Shown piece by piece: positions 17,063-26,070 of a stretch of 64,000 bases of DNA. The first letter of the stretch is position 1; each line of letters opens with the position of its first letter. Under the pieces are notes generated by a model. The model made no database searches. It saw nothing but the letters and a program-made list of their open reading frames with translations, and was not told where the DNA came from. The translations under genes were made by a program, and so were the position numbers. The DNA lies in the NCBI GenBank assembly GCA_041396965.1, contig JAWKXN010000001.1, positions 558,001 through 622,000 of the forward strand, read 5' to 3'. The stretch is from Rickettsiales bacterium. GTDB lineage: Bacteria; Pseudomonadota; Alphaproteobacteria; Rickettsiales; SXRF01.

Positions 17063-17638
17063 CTATATCTTCTTAGTTTGTAATGAGGCTTTATTCATAA
17101 AGTCTGCCTGCTTGCCGTCAAGAATTAATTCAAGATTATCATTTATGGCTTCTACCGTGTTTTCCATAATTTCTCTCTCATCTTTACCAAAATCTGAAAG
17201 CACATAGTGTGACACCATATCCTTAATCTCAGGTCGCCCGATACCTATTCTTATCCTCGTGTAGTCAGCCCCCAAATGAGAGTCCAGACTTTTCAGCCCA
17301 TTATGTCCGCCATTGCCACCGCCTATTTTTACTTTTATTTTACCAGTAAGCAAGTCAAGGTCATCATGGATAACAATTATTTTACCCAGATCTATCTTAT
17401 AAAAATTAGTGGCTTTAACAGCGGGATTTCCAGAAAGATTCATATAGCTAAGAGGTTTTAATATGAAAACCTTATTCCCTCCTATAAAACCTTCTGATAA
17501 CTCTCCTCCGAATTTTAACTGTGGCTTTGAGAAACTACGCTTATCTCTAATATAGTCAGACGCCATAAACCCAATATTATGACGATTACCCTGATGTTTT
17601 TTATCAGGATTGCCCAGACCAATTATCAGATAAGTCAT
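17063..17638 (-). CDS. pth: Peptidyl-tRNA hydrolase
   Basis: Releases peptides from prematurely dropped peptidyl-tRNA. 191 residues with GLGNPDKKHQGNRHNIGF at the N-terminus, giving the catalytic Asn10 and His20, and the HDDLDLLTGKIKVKIGGGNG loop with the catalytic Asp. Located 9 bases after rplY, the usual rplY-pth pairing. Confidence 0.95.
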   Translation of the reverse strand: MTYLIIGLGNPDKKHQGNRHNIGFMASDYIRDKRSFSKPQLKFGGELSEGFIGGNKVFILKPLSYMNLSGNPAVKATNFYKIDLGKIIVIHDDLDLLTGKIKVKIGGGNGGHNGLKSLDSHLGADYTRIRIGIGRPEIKDMVSHYVLSDFGKDEREIMENTVEAINDNLELILDGKQADFMNKASLQTKKI

Positions 17639-17647
17639 AATAACTAA

Positions 17648-18310
17648 TTATTTTTTAGCTTCCTCACCACCTTCTGCCGGTTTTGCTTCAGCGCTAGCTT
17701 CACTATCAGCGGCAGTTTCCGCGACATCATCAGCCTTACCACGACCAGATATAGTAATAATGGTGAAGTTACGCTTAATAGTTGGGATTGCGCCTTTAGG
17801 TAGCTCTATGTCATTGATATGTACGCTCTGACTTATGTCCAGAGATTTAATGTCTATTTCAATATAATCAGGTATTAGGTCAGGTTCACAGAAGAACTCT
17901 ATCTCGTGACGTACTATATTTAATACACCACCACGTTTTAAGCCTACTGATTTATCTCTGCCAGATATTTTTACTGGAACCTCAACTCTGATCTGGCTAT
18001 CAGCTTCTACTTTAATGAAGTCAGCGTGCTCTATAAAATCACTAACCGGATCAAATTGTAGATCCTTAGGTAGGGCACGTACGGTCTTATCAGTGAATTT
18101 AAGCTCAACCAGCCTGCTTTTGAAGCGACCTTTGGCATACTCCATTGATATGTTTTTAAGCGGAATAGAGATGCTTACAGCGTCCTGTCCCTTAGCGTAT
18201 AAAACCGCTGGTATGCTACCGGCGCGACGTAGAGCACGGGCGGATCCTGTGCCACTTTCTTTGCGTATATCAGCGGGAATAACCGCAATTTTATTAGATG
18301 TTTTACTCAT
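17648..18310 (-). CDS. rplY: 50S ribosomal protein L25, long Ctc form
   Basis: 5S-rRNA-binding ribosomal protein. The 220-residue form has the L25 domain (about 8-97, with ALRRAGSIPAVLYAKG) plus the C-terminal beta-rich CTC domain. A low-complexity Ala/Glu/Lys tail (SEASAEAKPAEGGEEAKK) follows. A good ribosome site (AAGGAG) precedes the ATG. Next to prs upstream and pth downstream. Confidence 0.93.
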   Translation of the reverse strand: MSKTSNKIAVIPADIRKESGTGSARALRRAGSIPAVLYAKGQDAVSISIPLKNISMEYAKGRFKSRLVELKFTDKTVRALPKDLQFDPVSDFIEHADFIKVEADSQIRVEVPVKISGRDKSVGLKRGGVLNIVRHEIEFFCEPDLIPDYIEIDIKSLDISQSVHINDIELPKGAIPTIKRNFTIITISGRGKADDVAETAADSEASAEAKPAEGGEEAKK

Positions 18311-18349
18311 TTTTATCTCCTTGTTACATTAATATTCCATATTTATTCT

Positions 18350-19285
18350 TCAGTCAAAAAGGCTAGATATGCTAGTTTCCTCATTTATGTTCTTTATCGC
18401 TTTAGCAAGAAGCGGAGCGAGTGAGATTACTCTAATATTTTTGGCCGCTTTTACCGTATCAGTAGTCATTATGGTATCGCTTACTACCAGTGAAGTAAGA
18501 ACAGAATTCTCAACCCTTTCTATCGCTTTTCCTGATAATACGCCATGTGTGACATAAGCAGCTACCGACGACGCACCAACATCTTTTAACGCCGCCGCCG
18601 CGTTACACAACGTTCCGGCGGAATCAACTATATCGTCAAACAATATGCAGTCACGCCCGTCAACATCCCCGATTATATTCATAACCTCCGATTGTCCGGC
18701 TTTCTCACGACGTTTATCCACAATCGCTAGATCCGCTCCTAGACGGTTGGCAAGAGCTCTCGCTCGCACCACACCACCAACATCAGGTGATACGATAACC
18801 AGATTTTTAGGGTCTTTATACTGTTCACTTATATCTTTTACTATAACTGGGGAAGCGTATAAATGATCTAGTGGAATATCAAAAAAACCTTGAATTTGCC
18901 CAGCGTGCAAGTCAACTGTAAGTACACGATTAGCACCAGACGCGGTAATGACATTTGCTATGAGTTTCGCGGTGATCGGGGTGCGTGAGCCAACCTTCCT
19001 ATCCTGACGGGCATAGCCGAAATAAGGTATTACAGTGGTAACTCGGCGCGCAGACGCTCTTTTCAACGCGTCTAGGCATACCAGTAATTCCATGATATGG
19101 TCATTTGCTGGATAAGATGTTGATTGTATTACAAAAACATCCTCTCCACGTACATTCTCGTTTATCTCAACAAATACTTCCTGATCAGCAAAACGCTTAA
19201 CTGTGGCATTAGTCAGTTCAATGCCCAAATTATCAGCTATTGATTTGGCAAGCGGTATATTACTGTTACAGGCGATCAGTTTCAT
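18350..19285 (-). CDS. prs: Ribose-phosphate pyrophosphokinase
   Basis: Makes PRPP from ribose 5-phosphate and ATP for nucleotide, histidine and, here, possibly arabinofuranose-donor synthesis (the UbiA-type enzyme at 31355 uses PRPP). 311 residues with KRFADQEVFVEINENVRG, YFGYARQDRK, and the PRPP loop DDIVDSAGTLCNAA. First gene of the prs-rplY-pth-ychF run. Confidence 0.95.
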   Translation of the reverse strand: MKLIACNSNIPLAKSIADNLGIELTNATVKRFADQEVFVEINENVRGEDVFVIQSTSYPANDHIMELLVCLDALKRASARRVTTVIPYFGYARQDRKVGSRTPITAKLIANVITASGANRVLTVDLHAGQIQGFFDIPLDHLYASPVIVKDISEQYKDPKNLVIVSPDVGGVVRARALANRLGADLAIVDKRREKAGQSEVMNIIGDVDGRDCILFDDIVDSAGTLCNAAAALKDVGASSVAAYVTHGVLSGKAIERVENSVLTSLVVSDTIMTTDTVKAAKNIRVISLAPLLAKAIKNINEETSISSLFD

Positions 19286-19553
19286 TTTTTATATCCAAAA
19301 TTCAATAGGTTAAATAATAAGATAAATTTTACTTATTAGCACGGCGCACCAAACCCTCCATCTGCCATGTGACAAACACACACCAAACGGATAAATATCA
19401 GGGCTCAAAAGCGCCAATGCTATAGATTATTCAGGCGAGCTACATAGCATTATAGTCAGGCAAAGTAAATGCTTAATTCTCATATAAGTGAAAAATAATA
19501 ATATTTATTAATATAAGCTTGAATTGTTAAATTTTATAAAGTTAACTAGTCTT
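19286..19553. other. Divergent intergenic gap
   Basis: 268 bases between prs (leftward) and the PIN-like gene (rightward). It is AT-rich near 19480-19553 and must hold the prs promoter. I see no clear hairpin, repeat or start-site consensus. Confidence 0.4.
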
Positions 19554-20594
19554 ATGATTATACCTGCTTATGATAGTAAACATTCAAAATACCGCGGCGA
19601 TATTATTATTGACGCTTGCTCATTGTTAGGGCTGAGGACTGATATGCCTAATTCAGATAGTGAAGCTGGTAACAGCAAAAAACTTCTAGATATTATACCA
19701 TTTTTGGCAAAAAATGGCTATCGTGTGTTGATTCCTGAAATGATTTCGTATGAGGCGGATAAAATATTAGCTTCAGGAAAAGATTTAGGGGCATATTCAC
19801 ATACGGTTAATATAAAAAGAAGCGATAGCAGTAAGGTAGGAAACGGTAGAGAAAAACTAATAGAAATTCTAAAAGATGCTAGTCTTTCTAGTGATAACCC
19901 TTCCAAGAAAAATCCAAATATTCATACTATAACAGATACGGGACCTAAAAAAGTTGACGAATTTATAAGAGAACTTTACAAATTTGATGATTATGAACAA
20001 GAAATAAGGGCTAAAATAGCGAGAGCGAAGTCTAGTAACGGGATTGGCGTTGATTTGATAGATCCGTCAGATACTGTAGCGTATATACTTGGTAATAAAC
20101 TTGCCGTTATGCATCGTAACGCGGTAAAAAATTTAGGTGATGACTCAATAGTCTCAATGTTGCGGAAGAATTATACAAGAAACAATGATAAGCCGGTATT
20201 TATCTTAACTGATGATAACGGGCTTGGTAAAAAAATAAATGGATTGGGTGTTTCTAATAAATATGTTATTGGTAATGGAGCTCTTGTCTATAGCATAGTT
20301 GATTCTGGTCTTGGTGAACACTTAGGATTTCCTGAAGATATGAGCGCGTTGGAGCTAGAAAGGAAGCGTAGAATTGACTCGGAAGCTTTTAGAGCACATA
20401 AAAGAAATATTCCAGAACAAATACATAGGAATGAACAAGCTTATTCCAACAGTATAAAAGAAAGCGCTTTTTTTGAATCTTTAACTAGATTAAAAAAAGA
20501 TATTGAAAAGCCTAGTAAGATAGTAAAGGATACTAGATCCAGTATGCGAAATGGACAAAAAAGTATAGCGGCGGCGACATTAGGTGGTCGCTAG
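19554..20594 (+). CDS. PIN-like domain protein of unknown role
   Basis: 346 residues from the ATG at 19554 (an in-frame TTG at 19524 would add 10). The acidic pattern fits a PIN-like nuclease: D20 in IIIDACSLL, E62/E67 in LIPEMISYEAD, D196-D197 in GDDSIVSML and D220-D221 in PVFILTDDNGL. The C-terminus is Lys/Arg-rich with a helical region (SALELERKRRIDSEAFRAHK). PIN nucleases cut RNA, but sequence similarity is weak here. No antitoxin-like small gene adjoins it. It lies alone between prs and the convergent antiporter gene. Origin and target unknown. Confidence 0.55.
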   Translation: MIIPAYDSKHSKYRGDIIIDACSLLGLRTDMPNSDSEAGNSKKLLDIIPFLAKNGYRVLIPEMISYEADKILASGKDLGAYSHTVNIKRSDSSKVGNGREKLIEILKDASLSSDNPSKKNPNIHTITDTGPKKVDEFIRELYKFDDYEQEIRAKIARAKSSNGIGVDLIDPSDTVAYILGNKLAVMHRNAVKNLGDDSIVSMLRKNYTRNNDKPVFILTDDNGLGKKINGLGVSNKYVIGNGALVYSIVDSGLGEHLGFPEDMSALELERKRRIDSEAFRAHKRNIPEQIHRNEQAYSNSIKESAFFESLTRLKKDIEKPSKIVKDTRSSMRNGQKSIAAATLGGR

Positions 20595-22288
20595 CTTTCC
20601 GCGCTTCGGGTGAGGGCGTAATCCTCAGCCCTAAACACATCAATTATCCGACTTATCTCATGCTCGGAAATACCTATTTCCCTAAGTAAAGAGCCTCCTA
20701 ATTGTAGACTTACCTCAAACATCTCAGCAACCGCCAGATTGGCTCCGGCTTTTTCCAGCTTGATTACCTGTTCAATATTTACCGCGCGCGCCACTATCGG
20801 CAGGCTAAGGCTTATATCACGAATTGTTTGTATGGTCTGGATAGCCGCTCTAGTGTTGCTATGAGTTATTATGACCGCTTTCGCTCGCTCTATCGCCAGA
20901 GATTTAAGGACATGCGCTCTTGATGTGTCACCATAATATATCGGCGCGCCATTTTTGCGTTCTCTTGCCACCGTAAATGAGTCTATATCTATTATCACAT
21001 AAGGTATATTCTCACTCTCAAGGAGTTTGGCTACAGTGTGCCCAACTCGCCCAAAGCCACTTATTATGACATGTTGCTGTAAATCTATGGTTTCCTCTAT
21101 AATAAAATTAGTTTTCGCTAGTGATTTTTTATCTATCATATAGGCTATTTTCTTGCCCAACTCAGCAACCAGTGGAGTAAGAGCCATGCTCATGGTGACA
21201 ACTACCAGCAATATCTGTGACGTACCAGCATCTATTACCCCGTTTTCACTGGCTATGGAAAATAATATGAAAGCGAACTCTCCGCCCTGTGATAGTAACA
21301 TACCAATATGTATCGCGGTGCTAAAACCAAATTTGAACAATCGGCATAACAGGAATATCACTATTGTCTTAAATCCCATCAGGGCAAAGGTAAGAGCGAT
21401 TATTAGTGGGAAGCTTTCTATGAGCATTTCAACATTTAGTGACATGCCAACCGTCATAAAAAACAGTCCCATTAAAATACCCTTAAACGGCATTATATCC
21501 GCCTCAACCTGATGTTTGAATTCAGTTTCGGCTATCAACAGACCAGCTAGAAACGCGCCAAGTGCCGGAGATAGTCCAGCAAGGGCTGAAAGTAGGGCGA
21601 CTCCAAGCAATACCAGCAGGGTGGTCGCCGAGAACAGCTCGGTATTACCTAGTGAGGCAATAAACTTGAACAGTGGGCGCAATAGTAATTTACCAGCGGT
21701 AGAAATTACCACTAAACAGACTACGGCCTTAAAGGTAGCATCAATAAGTGACGCGGTAAGATCGCTGCTTTTATCGGCGAAAACTGTAGCGAGCACCAGT
21801 AAAGGAATTACCGCTAGATCTTGTAATATCAACACCGCAAGAGATAATCTTCCAACTTGTGATGACTTTTCCCCATGCTCAGAAATTACTTGCAGAACGA
21901 TAGCGGTTGAGGAAAGAGCAAGCCCACCAGCTATGATTATTGCCGGCTGTGCTTTGCTACCCATGAACATGAATATCGCGACAAGGAGTGCGCCAGTTAT
22001 CAGCACCTGCGCGCCACCAAGCCCGAATACGTGTTTTCGTATGCTTTTAAGCCGCTCAAAAGATAGTTCAAGACCGATCAAAAATAAAAGAAATATTATA
22101 CCAAATTCAGCGATACCAGACGTGGTTTTTACGTCTTTTATCAAAGAAATGCCAAAAGGTCCTATAACTGTGCCAGATACTAAATAACCAAGAGCCGGAC
22201 TCAGCCTTAATATACGAAAAGCTGACACCATCAGCACCGCGAATAGTAGCAAAACGACAATTTCAAATAATGGTATAGAATGATGCAT
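20591..22288 (-). CDS. CPA2-family cation:proton antiporter with TrkA-N domain (KefB-like)
   Basis: 565 residues: about 12-13 membrane helices over residues 1-385, with PALGYLVSGTVIGP, LSSTAIVLQVISEHGE and LSPALGAFLAGLLIAETEF, then an RCK/TrkA-N Rossmann domain (HVIISGFGRVGHTVAKLLES near 405). This is the layout of KefB/KefC potassium efflux systems and related Na+/H+ exchangers. The usual glutathione ligands cannot be judged, so the ion is uncertain. Its 3' end overlaps the PIN-like gene end by 4 bases. Confidence 0.87.
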   Translation of the reverse strand: MHHSIPLFEIVVLLLFAVLMVSAFRILRLSPALGYLVSGTVIGPFGISLIKDVKTTSGIAEFGIIFLLFLIGLELSFERLKSIRKHVFGLGGAQVLITGALLVAIFMFMGSKAQPAIIIAGGLALSSTAIVLQVISEHGEKSSQVGRLSLAVLILQDLAVIPLLVLATVFADKSSDLTASLIDATFKAVVCLVVISTAGKLLLRPLFKFIASLGNTELFSATTLLVLLGVALLSALAGLSPALGAFLAGLLIAETEFKHQVEADIMPFKGILMGLFFMTVGMSLNVEMLIESFPLIIALTFALMGFKTIVIFLLCRLFKFGFSTAIHIGMLLSQGGEFAFILFSIASENGVIDAGTSQILLVVVTMSMALTPLVAELGKKIAYMIDKKSLAKTNFIIEETIDLQQHVIISGFGRVGHTVAKLLESENIPYVIIDIDSFTVARERKNGAPIYYGDTSRAHVLKSLAIERAKAVIITHSNTRAAIQTIQTIRDISLSLPIVARAVNIEQVIKLEKAGANLAVAEMFEVSLQLGGSLLREIGISEHEISRIIDVFRAEDYALTRSAES

Positions 22289-22601
22289 ATTCTCTATTTT
22301 ACCTTAAACTTTATAAATACAGTTTTAATTCGCATTACTATAGTGAGTTTGAAACAATAAATTATTGTTCCAAATAACAAAGCTACGACCGTAGCCCGCC
22401 GCTCGTGCGGCGTAAGCCTTAGCGGCGTATGAGCGTCCACTCAAACTTTTTCAGGAAAAAATTAAGTGGAATTACTATAATATTTCACAAAAAACTATTG
22501 AAATGTAAGTCAAAAATATTAAATTTGGGTTGATTTGCTTATTGCGGCTGTTCCGGTAAGCCACTTTAGCAGAAATTTCACGCGGAAAGAATACATAATT
22601 T
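22289..22601. other. Divergent gap with small hairpins
   Basis: 313 bases between the antiporter and lysS. It holds an AACAATAAATTATTGTT palindrome at 22353-22369, a perfect 6-bp GC hairpin CGCCGC-TCGT-GCGGCG at 22397-22412 in a locally GC-rich patch, and AT-rich promoter-like sequence near 22470. No open frame of note, and no T-box or lysine riboswitch was recognised before lysS. Confidence 0.4.
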
Positions 22602-24182
22602 ATGACTGATATAAAAATATTGGCTGAGAATGCCAAATCATGGCCGTTTCAGGAAGCCTTGAAGCTTGTGGAGCGTTACAAAGAATCTCCTCCAAGCAAA
22701 GGCTATGTGTTGTTTGAGACTGGTTATGGGCCATCAGGTCTTCCTCATATCGGAACGTTCGGTGAAGTCGCCCGTACTACTATGGTACGCAGGGCATTTG
22801 AGGAAATAAGCGATATTCCAACCAAGCTCATCTGTTTTTCCGATGATATGGATGGGCTGCGCAAAGTGCCGGATAATTTGCCGAATCCTGAGATGATTAG
22901 GGAGAGTCTTGGCAAGCCGCTTACCTCAGTTCCTGATCCGTTCGGCACCCATGAAAGTTTTGGTCATCACATGAATGTGCGCCTTAGAGCGTTTCTTGAC
23001 CATTTTGGTTTTGATTATGAATTCAAAAGCTCTACCGATACCTACAAGTCTGGTGAGTTTGATGAGGCTTTGCTTACCCTACTTAAAAATTATCAGAAAG
23101 TTATGGATCTAATGTTGCCGACACTAGGCGAGGAAAGGCAGCAAACTTACAGCCCATTCTTGCCGGTATCTCCGCGCTCGGGAAAAGTTTTGCTGGCTAA
23201 AGTGGTAGAGACTAAGCCGGAAAAAGGTACGATTGTTTACGAGGAAGAGGATGGAACGCTGGAGGAAGTACCAGTAACCGGTGGGCATTGCAAGTTGCAG
23301 TGGAAACCTGATATGGGGATGCGTTGGGCGGCACTTGGCGTGGATTACGAGATGTATGGCAAAGATCACCTAGCGTCCGCCAAATTATACAGCTCTATCT
23401 GTCAGATAGCCGGTGGCAGACCACCGGAGCAATTTATGTTTGAGTTATTCCTTGATGATAAAGGGCAGAAAATATCCAAATCCAAAGGCAATGGGCTAAC
23501 CATAGATGAATGGTTACGTTACGCACCCGCTGAATCGCTTAGTCTCTATATGTATCAGTCGCCACGTAAAGCGAAGCGCCTCTATTTTGATGTCATTCCT
23601 AAAGCGGTAGATGAATATCAGACTTACTTGAGTAAGTTCTCGGACGAGGAACTGGCGGCGCGGCTTGATAATCCAGTGTATCATATTCATGGTGGAAAAC
23701 CACCGGTAGGTGAGGAGCTTCCAAGTTTTAACCTGTTGCTTAACCTTGCTAGTGTAACAGGGGCTGATGACGGTAAGGTGTTGTGGGGATTTATTAATCA
23801 CACAATGCCTGAGCTATCACCAGATACTCACCCATTTTTGGATAAGCTAATTAATTGCGCGGTAAATTATTATCAGGATTTTGTAGGGCCAACCCGTAAT
23901 TTCCGTAAGCCTAGTGATATAGAAGGAAAATCACTAAGTCAGTTGGCTGAATATTTGGGTAGTATGGATGAGAATGTGACCGCTTCAGACATTCAAAATA
24001 AAATATACGAGATAGGAAGAGATAATAATTTTACCAATATGAAAGATTGGTTTTCCGCTCTGTATGAAACGTTGCTTGGACAGAAACAGGGGCCTCGTAT
24101 GGGATCTTTTATTAAGCTTTACGGTATTCATGAAAGCGTAAAACTTATCCACAAGGTACTTGCTGGGGAAGATTTGGCTTAA
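22602..24182 (+). CDS. lysS: Lysyl-tRNA synthetase, class I
   Basis: Charges tRNA-Lys. The 526-residue protein is the class I type, shown by the HIGT signature at residues 49-52 (GPSGLPHIGTFGE) and KISKSKG near 290; class II LysRS has neither. Class I LysRS occurs in archaea, spirochaetes and many alphaproteobacteria, which supports the lineage call. The cognate tRNA-Lys(UUU) gene lies 4 kb downstream. Complete by length. Confidence 0.94.
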   Translation: MTDIKILAENAKSWPFQEALKLVERYKESPPSKGYVLFETGYGPSGLPHIGTFGEVARTTMVRRAFEEISDIPTKLICFSDDMDGLRKVPDNLPNPEMIRESLGKPLTSVPDPFGTHESFGHHMNVRLRAFLDHFGFDYEFKSSTDTYKSGEFDEALLTLLKNYQKVMDLMLPTLGEERQQTYSPFLPVSPRSGKVLLAKVVETKPEKGTIVYEEEDGTLEEVPVTGGHCKLQWKPDMGMRWAALGVDYEMYGKDHLASAKLYSSICQIAGGRPPEQFMFELFLDDKGQKISKSKGNGLTIDEWLRYAPAESLSLYMYQSPRKAKRLYFDVIPKAVDEYQTYLSKFSDEELAARLDNPVYHIHGGKPPVGEELPSFNLLLNLASVTGADDGKVLWGFINHTMPELSPDTHPFLDKLINCAVNYYQDFVGPTRNFRKPSDIEGKSLSQLAEYLGSMDENVTASDIQNKIYEIGRDNNFTNMKDWFSALYETLLGQKQGPRMGSFIKLYGIHESVKLIHKVLAGEDLA

Positions 24183-24195
24183 TTTTTTTATTATT

Positions 24196-24360
24196 GTCCC
24201 CGTGAAAACCTCCTGATTTTCACATGGGACGTGCTCAGGGCTGGCAAAGCCTACTGGCTTTGCCTTTTGTTCCCTCTCCCTAGGGAGAGGGTTAGGGTGA
24301 GGGGGGAATCTTTGTTTTGTTCCCGTAAAAGTCCACTGACTTTTACATGGAACGTGCTGG
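24196..24360. repeat. Composite of dispersed hairpin repeats between lysS and queA
   Basis: Four inverted repeats lie in series. GTCCCCGTGAAAA...TTTTCACATGGGAC is at 24196-24230 and GGCAAAGCC/GGCTTTGCC at 24243-24264. CCCTCTCCC/GGGAGAGGG, followed by TTAGGGTGAGGGG, spans 24272-24304. GTTCCCGTAAAAGT...ACTTTTACATGGAAC is at 24319-24353. The first and last are two versions of the element seen at 61085-61290. The third matches the insert inside queA (24720-24761) in inverse orientation and the copy at 51799-51833. The gap (24183-24466) has no gene. Confidence 0.7.
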
Positions 24361-24466
24361 CGGCATATAGGGTATACGGTTGGTTCAAGTCTGACTCGGT
24401 CTACTGACCATATTTTTTTGTCTCTTGCGCAGGACGTATCTTTGCGGGAATAACTGAAGGATAATC

Positions 24467-25546
24467 ATGAAAACATCTGATTTTGACTTTACCTTACCAC
24501 AGGAATTAATAGCCTCCGCTCCAGTGTGCCCGCGTGATGCCGCGCGTATGCTGGTTGTCGCGGAAAATACATACGACAAAAAAATAACCGATCTGACAAG
24601 CTATCTGAAAAAAGGCGATGTGTTGGTCTTTAATGATAGCAAGGTCATTCCCGCTCGTCTTATCGGCAAACGTGGTGATGCCAAAATTGAGGTGTTGTTG
24701 CATAAACGAATCTTTTACCCTATGAACCCTCACCCCATCCCTCTCCCAGAGGGAGAGGGGACTAATATGTGGAAATGTTTCGCAAAGCCCGCAAAAAAAC
24801 TGCGTGTGGGCGATGTTGTAAATTTTGCCGATGATTTCAGCGCGAGCGTTATAGAAAAATATGATGACGGGCAGGTTTTACTGGGGTTTTCCTATTCGGG
24901 CGACATATTTGAACAAAAGCTGAACACTTACGGAGCAATGCCACTACCGCCTTATATTGAACGTGTACGCTGTGCTGATGATGCGGACAATAACAGTTAT
25001 CAGACGATATACGCGAAAAATTCCGGTTCGGTGGCGGCTCCCACAGCTGGTCTGCATTTTACCGATCGCTTGCTTGATGCTATTGATAAGATGGGAGTAG
25101 AGAGATTACATGTCACCTTGCATGTAGGTGGTGGTACTTTCCTGCCGGTAAAAGCTGAGGATACGAACGACCATGTGATGCATAGCGAGTATGCGGTGGT
25201 AACTGGTGATGTGGCGGAAATTATAAACGTGGCTAAAAAAGCAGGAGGAAGGGTGATAGCGGTGGGTACGACCAGTGTTCGTACCTTAGAGTCCGCCACC
25301 AATAAACACGGTATTTTGCAAGAATTTGCGGGTGAAACCGATATTTTTATTACGCCTGGCTATGAATTTAAGCTGGTGGACGCCATGCTTACCAATTTTC
25401 ACCTGCCAAAATCTACCTTATTTATGCTGGTATCGGCATTTAGCGGGCTGGACAGGATGAAAGCCGCCTACGCTCACGCCATAGAGCAGAAATACCGATT
25501 TTATTCGTATGGGGATGCGTGTTTGCTTTTCTCCGAAAACAAGTAA
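24467..25546 (+). CDS. queA: tRNA preQ1 ribosyltransferase-isomerase with repeat insertion
   Basis: Transfers the ribosyl part of SAM to preQ1 in tRNA, the penultimate step to queuosine. 359 residues, with the N-terminal FDFTLPQELIASAPVCPRD, GSVAAPTAGLHFTDRL and LVDAMLTNFHLPKSTLFMLV motifs. Between VLLHKR and WKCFAKPAKKLRVGD lies an extra segment containing NPHPIPLPEGEG, encoded by a palindromic repeat at 24720-24761; usual family members have only a few residues there. The frame is intact. tgt, the preceding enzyme of the pathway, is 525 bases downstream with one minus-strand gene between. Confidence 0.93.
   Translation: MKTSDFDFTLPQELIASAPVCPRDAARMLVVAENTYDKKITDLTSYLKKGDVLVFNDSKVIPARLIGKRGDAKIEVLLHKRIFYPMNPHPIPLPEGEGTNMWKCFAKPAKKLRVGDVVNFADDFSASVIEKYDDGQVLLGFSYSGDIFEQKLNTYGAMPLPPYIERVRCADDADNNSYQTIYAKNSGSVAAPTAGLHFTDRLLDAIDKMGVERLHVTLHVGGGTFLPVKAEDTNDHVMHSEYAVVTGDVAEIINVAKKAGGRVIAVGTTSVRTLESATNKHGILQEFAGETDIFITPGYEFKLVDAMLTNFHLPKSTLFMLVSAFSGLDRMKAAYAHAIEQKYRFYSYGDACLLFSENK
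24720..24761 (+). repeat. Palindromic repeat inserted in frame in queA
   Basis: CCTCACCCCATCCCTCTCCC then AGAGGGAGAGGGG, with the core arms CCCTCTCCC (24739-24747) and GGGAGAGGG (24751-24759) around AGA. Translated as NPHPIPLPEGEG. Copies outside genes at 24272-24304 (inverse) and 51799-51833 (inverse). Confidence 0.8.
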
Positions 25547-25554
25547 TAGAGTTG

Positions 25555-25986
25555 TTATTTCTTAACTTTAGCGGCGGCACTAGCAGCGGCGGACGCTGTT
25601 GTCGGAACTTCAGGAGTATGAAGACTCCCCAATTCAGCGGCCTCTCCTGAATCCGCAGCTAAGGCACCGACTGCGCCACCACCATGTCTATTAAACAATA
25701 CTATACCCGCAAAAGAAGGACCAAGACGTTCATCACAAAATCCCATTCCAGTTTCGCATGCTGCATCGTTAATGGTTCGTGCCATTTGGACACCACCCAA
25801 AGCCAGAGCAGAAGGAACTACAGCAGGCGTAAATAGACCAACAGAAGCAGCAGATTCAATGGATGAAGCGGTAAGTTCAACATTGTTTCCCGAATCATGG
25901 GCATCCCTAGCCGCTGCGGCACTGGATATAGCAGCACCGCCAGGGAGCAATTTTTTAGCAACGAAACCCCCTATTCTCCCTAACAT
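25555..25986 (-). CDS. Unknown Ala/Gly-rich small protein
   Basis: 143 residues from the ATG at 25986, chosen because GAGGAA lies just upstream. A longer frame to 26139 would run over the tgt promoter and start. The protein begins MLGRIGGFVAKKLLPGG and is rich in Ala, Gly and Ser, with hydrophobic stretches (VGLFTPAVVPSALALGG, FAGIVLFNRHGGGAVGALA) that could lie in or on a membrane, and two cysteines. No family recognised. It is convergent with queA and divergent from tgt. Confidence 0.5.
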   Translation of the reverse strand: MLGRIGGFVAKKLLPGGAAISSAAAARDAHDSGNNVELTASSIESAASVGLFTPAVVPSALALGGVQMARTINDAACETGMGFCDERLGPSFAGIVLFNRHGGGAVGALAADSGEAAELGSLHTPEVPTTASAAASAAAKVKK

Positions 25987-26070
25987 CTCATATTCCTCTT
26001 TGACAGAAATTACTAAATTGTTAACCATTAAACCATAGTTTTTACTAAAAAACAAGTGTAATAAGCCGTT

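Noticed and set aside
19554..20594. Toxin-antitoxin module
   Set aside because: The protein is much larger than VapC toxins and there is no small partner gene on either side.
21516..22187. 223-codon open frame on the plus strand opposite the antiporter gene
   Set aside because: It lies wholly inside the clear KefB-like gene and its Ser/Ala/Thr/Arg-rich translation is typical of an antisense shadow.
22289..22601. Possible T-box or lysine riboswitch before lysS
   Set aside because: No specifier loop, antiterminator or lysine-riboswitch core was recognised; only small hairpins.
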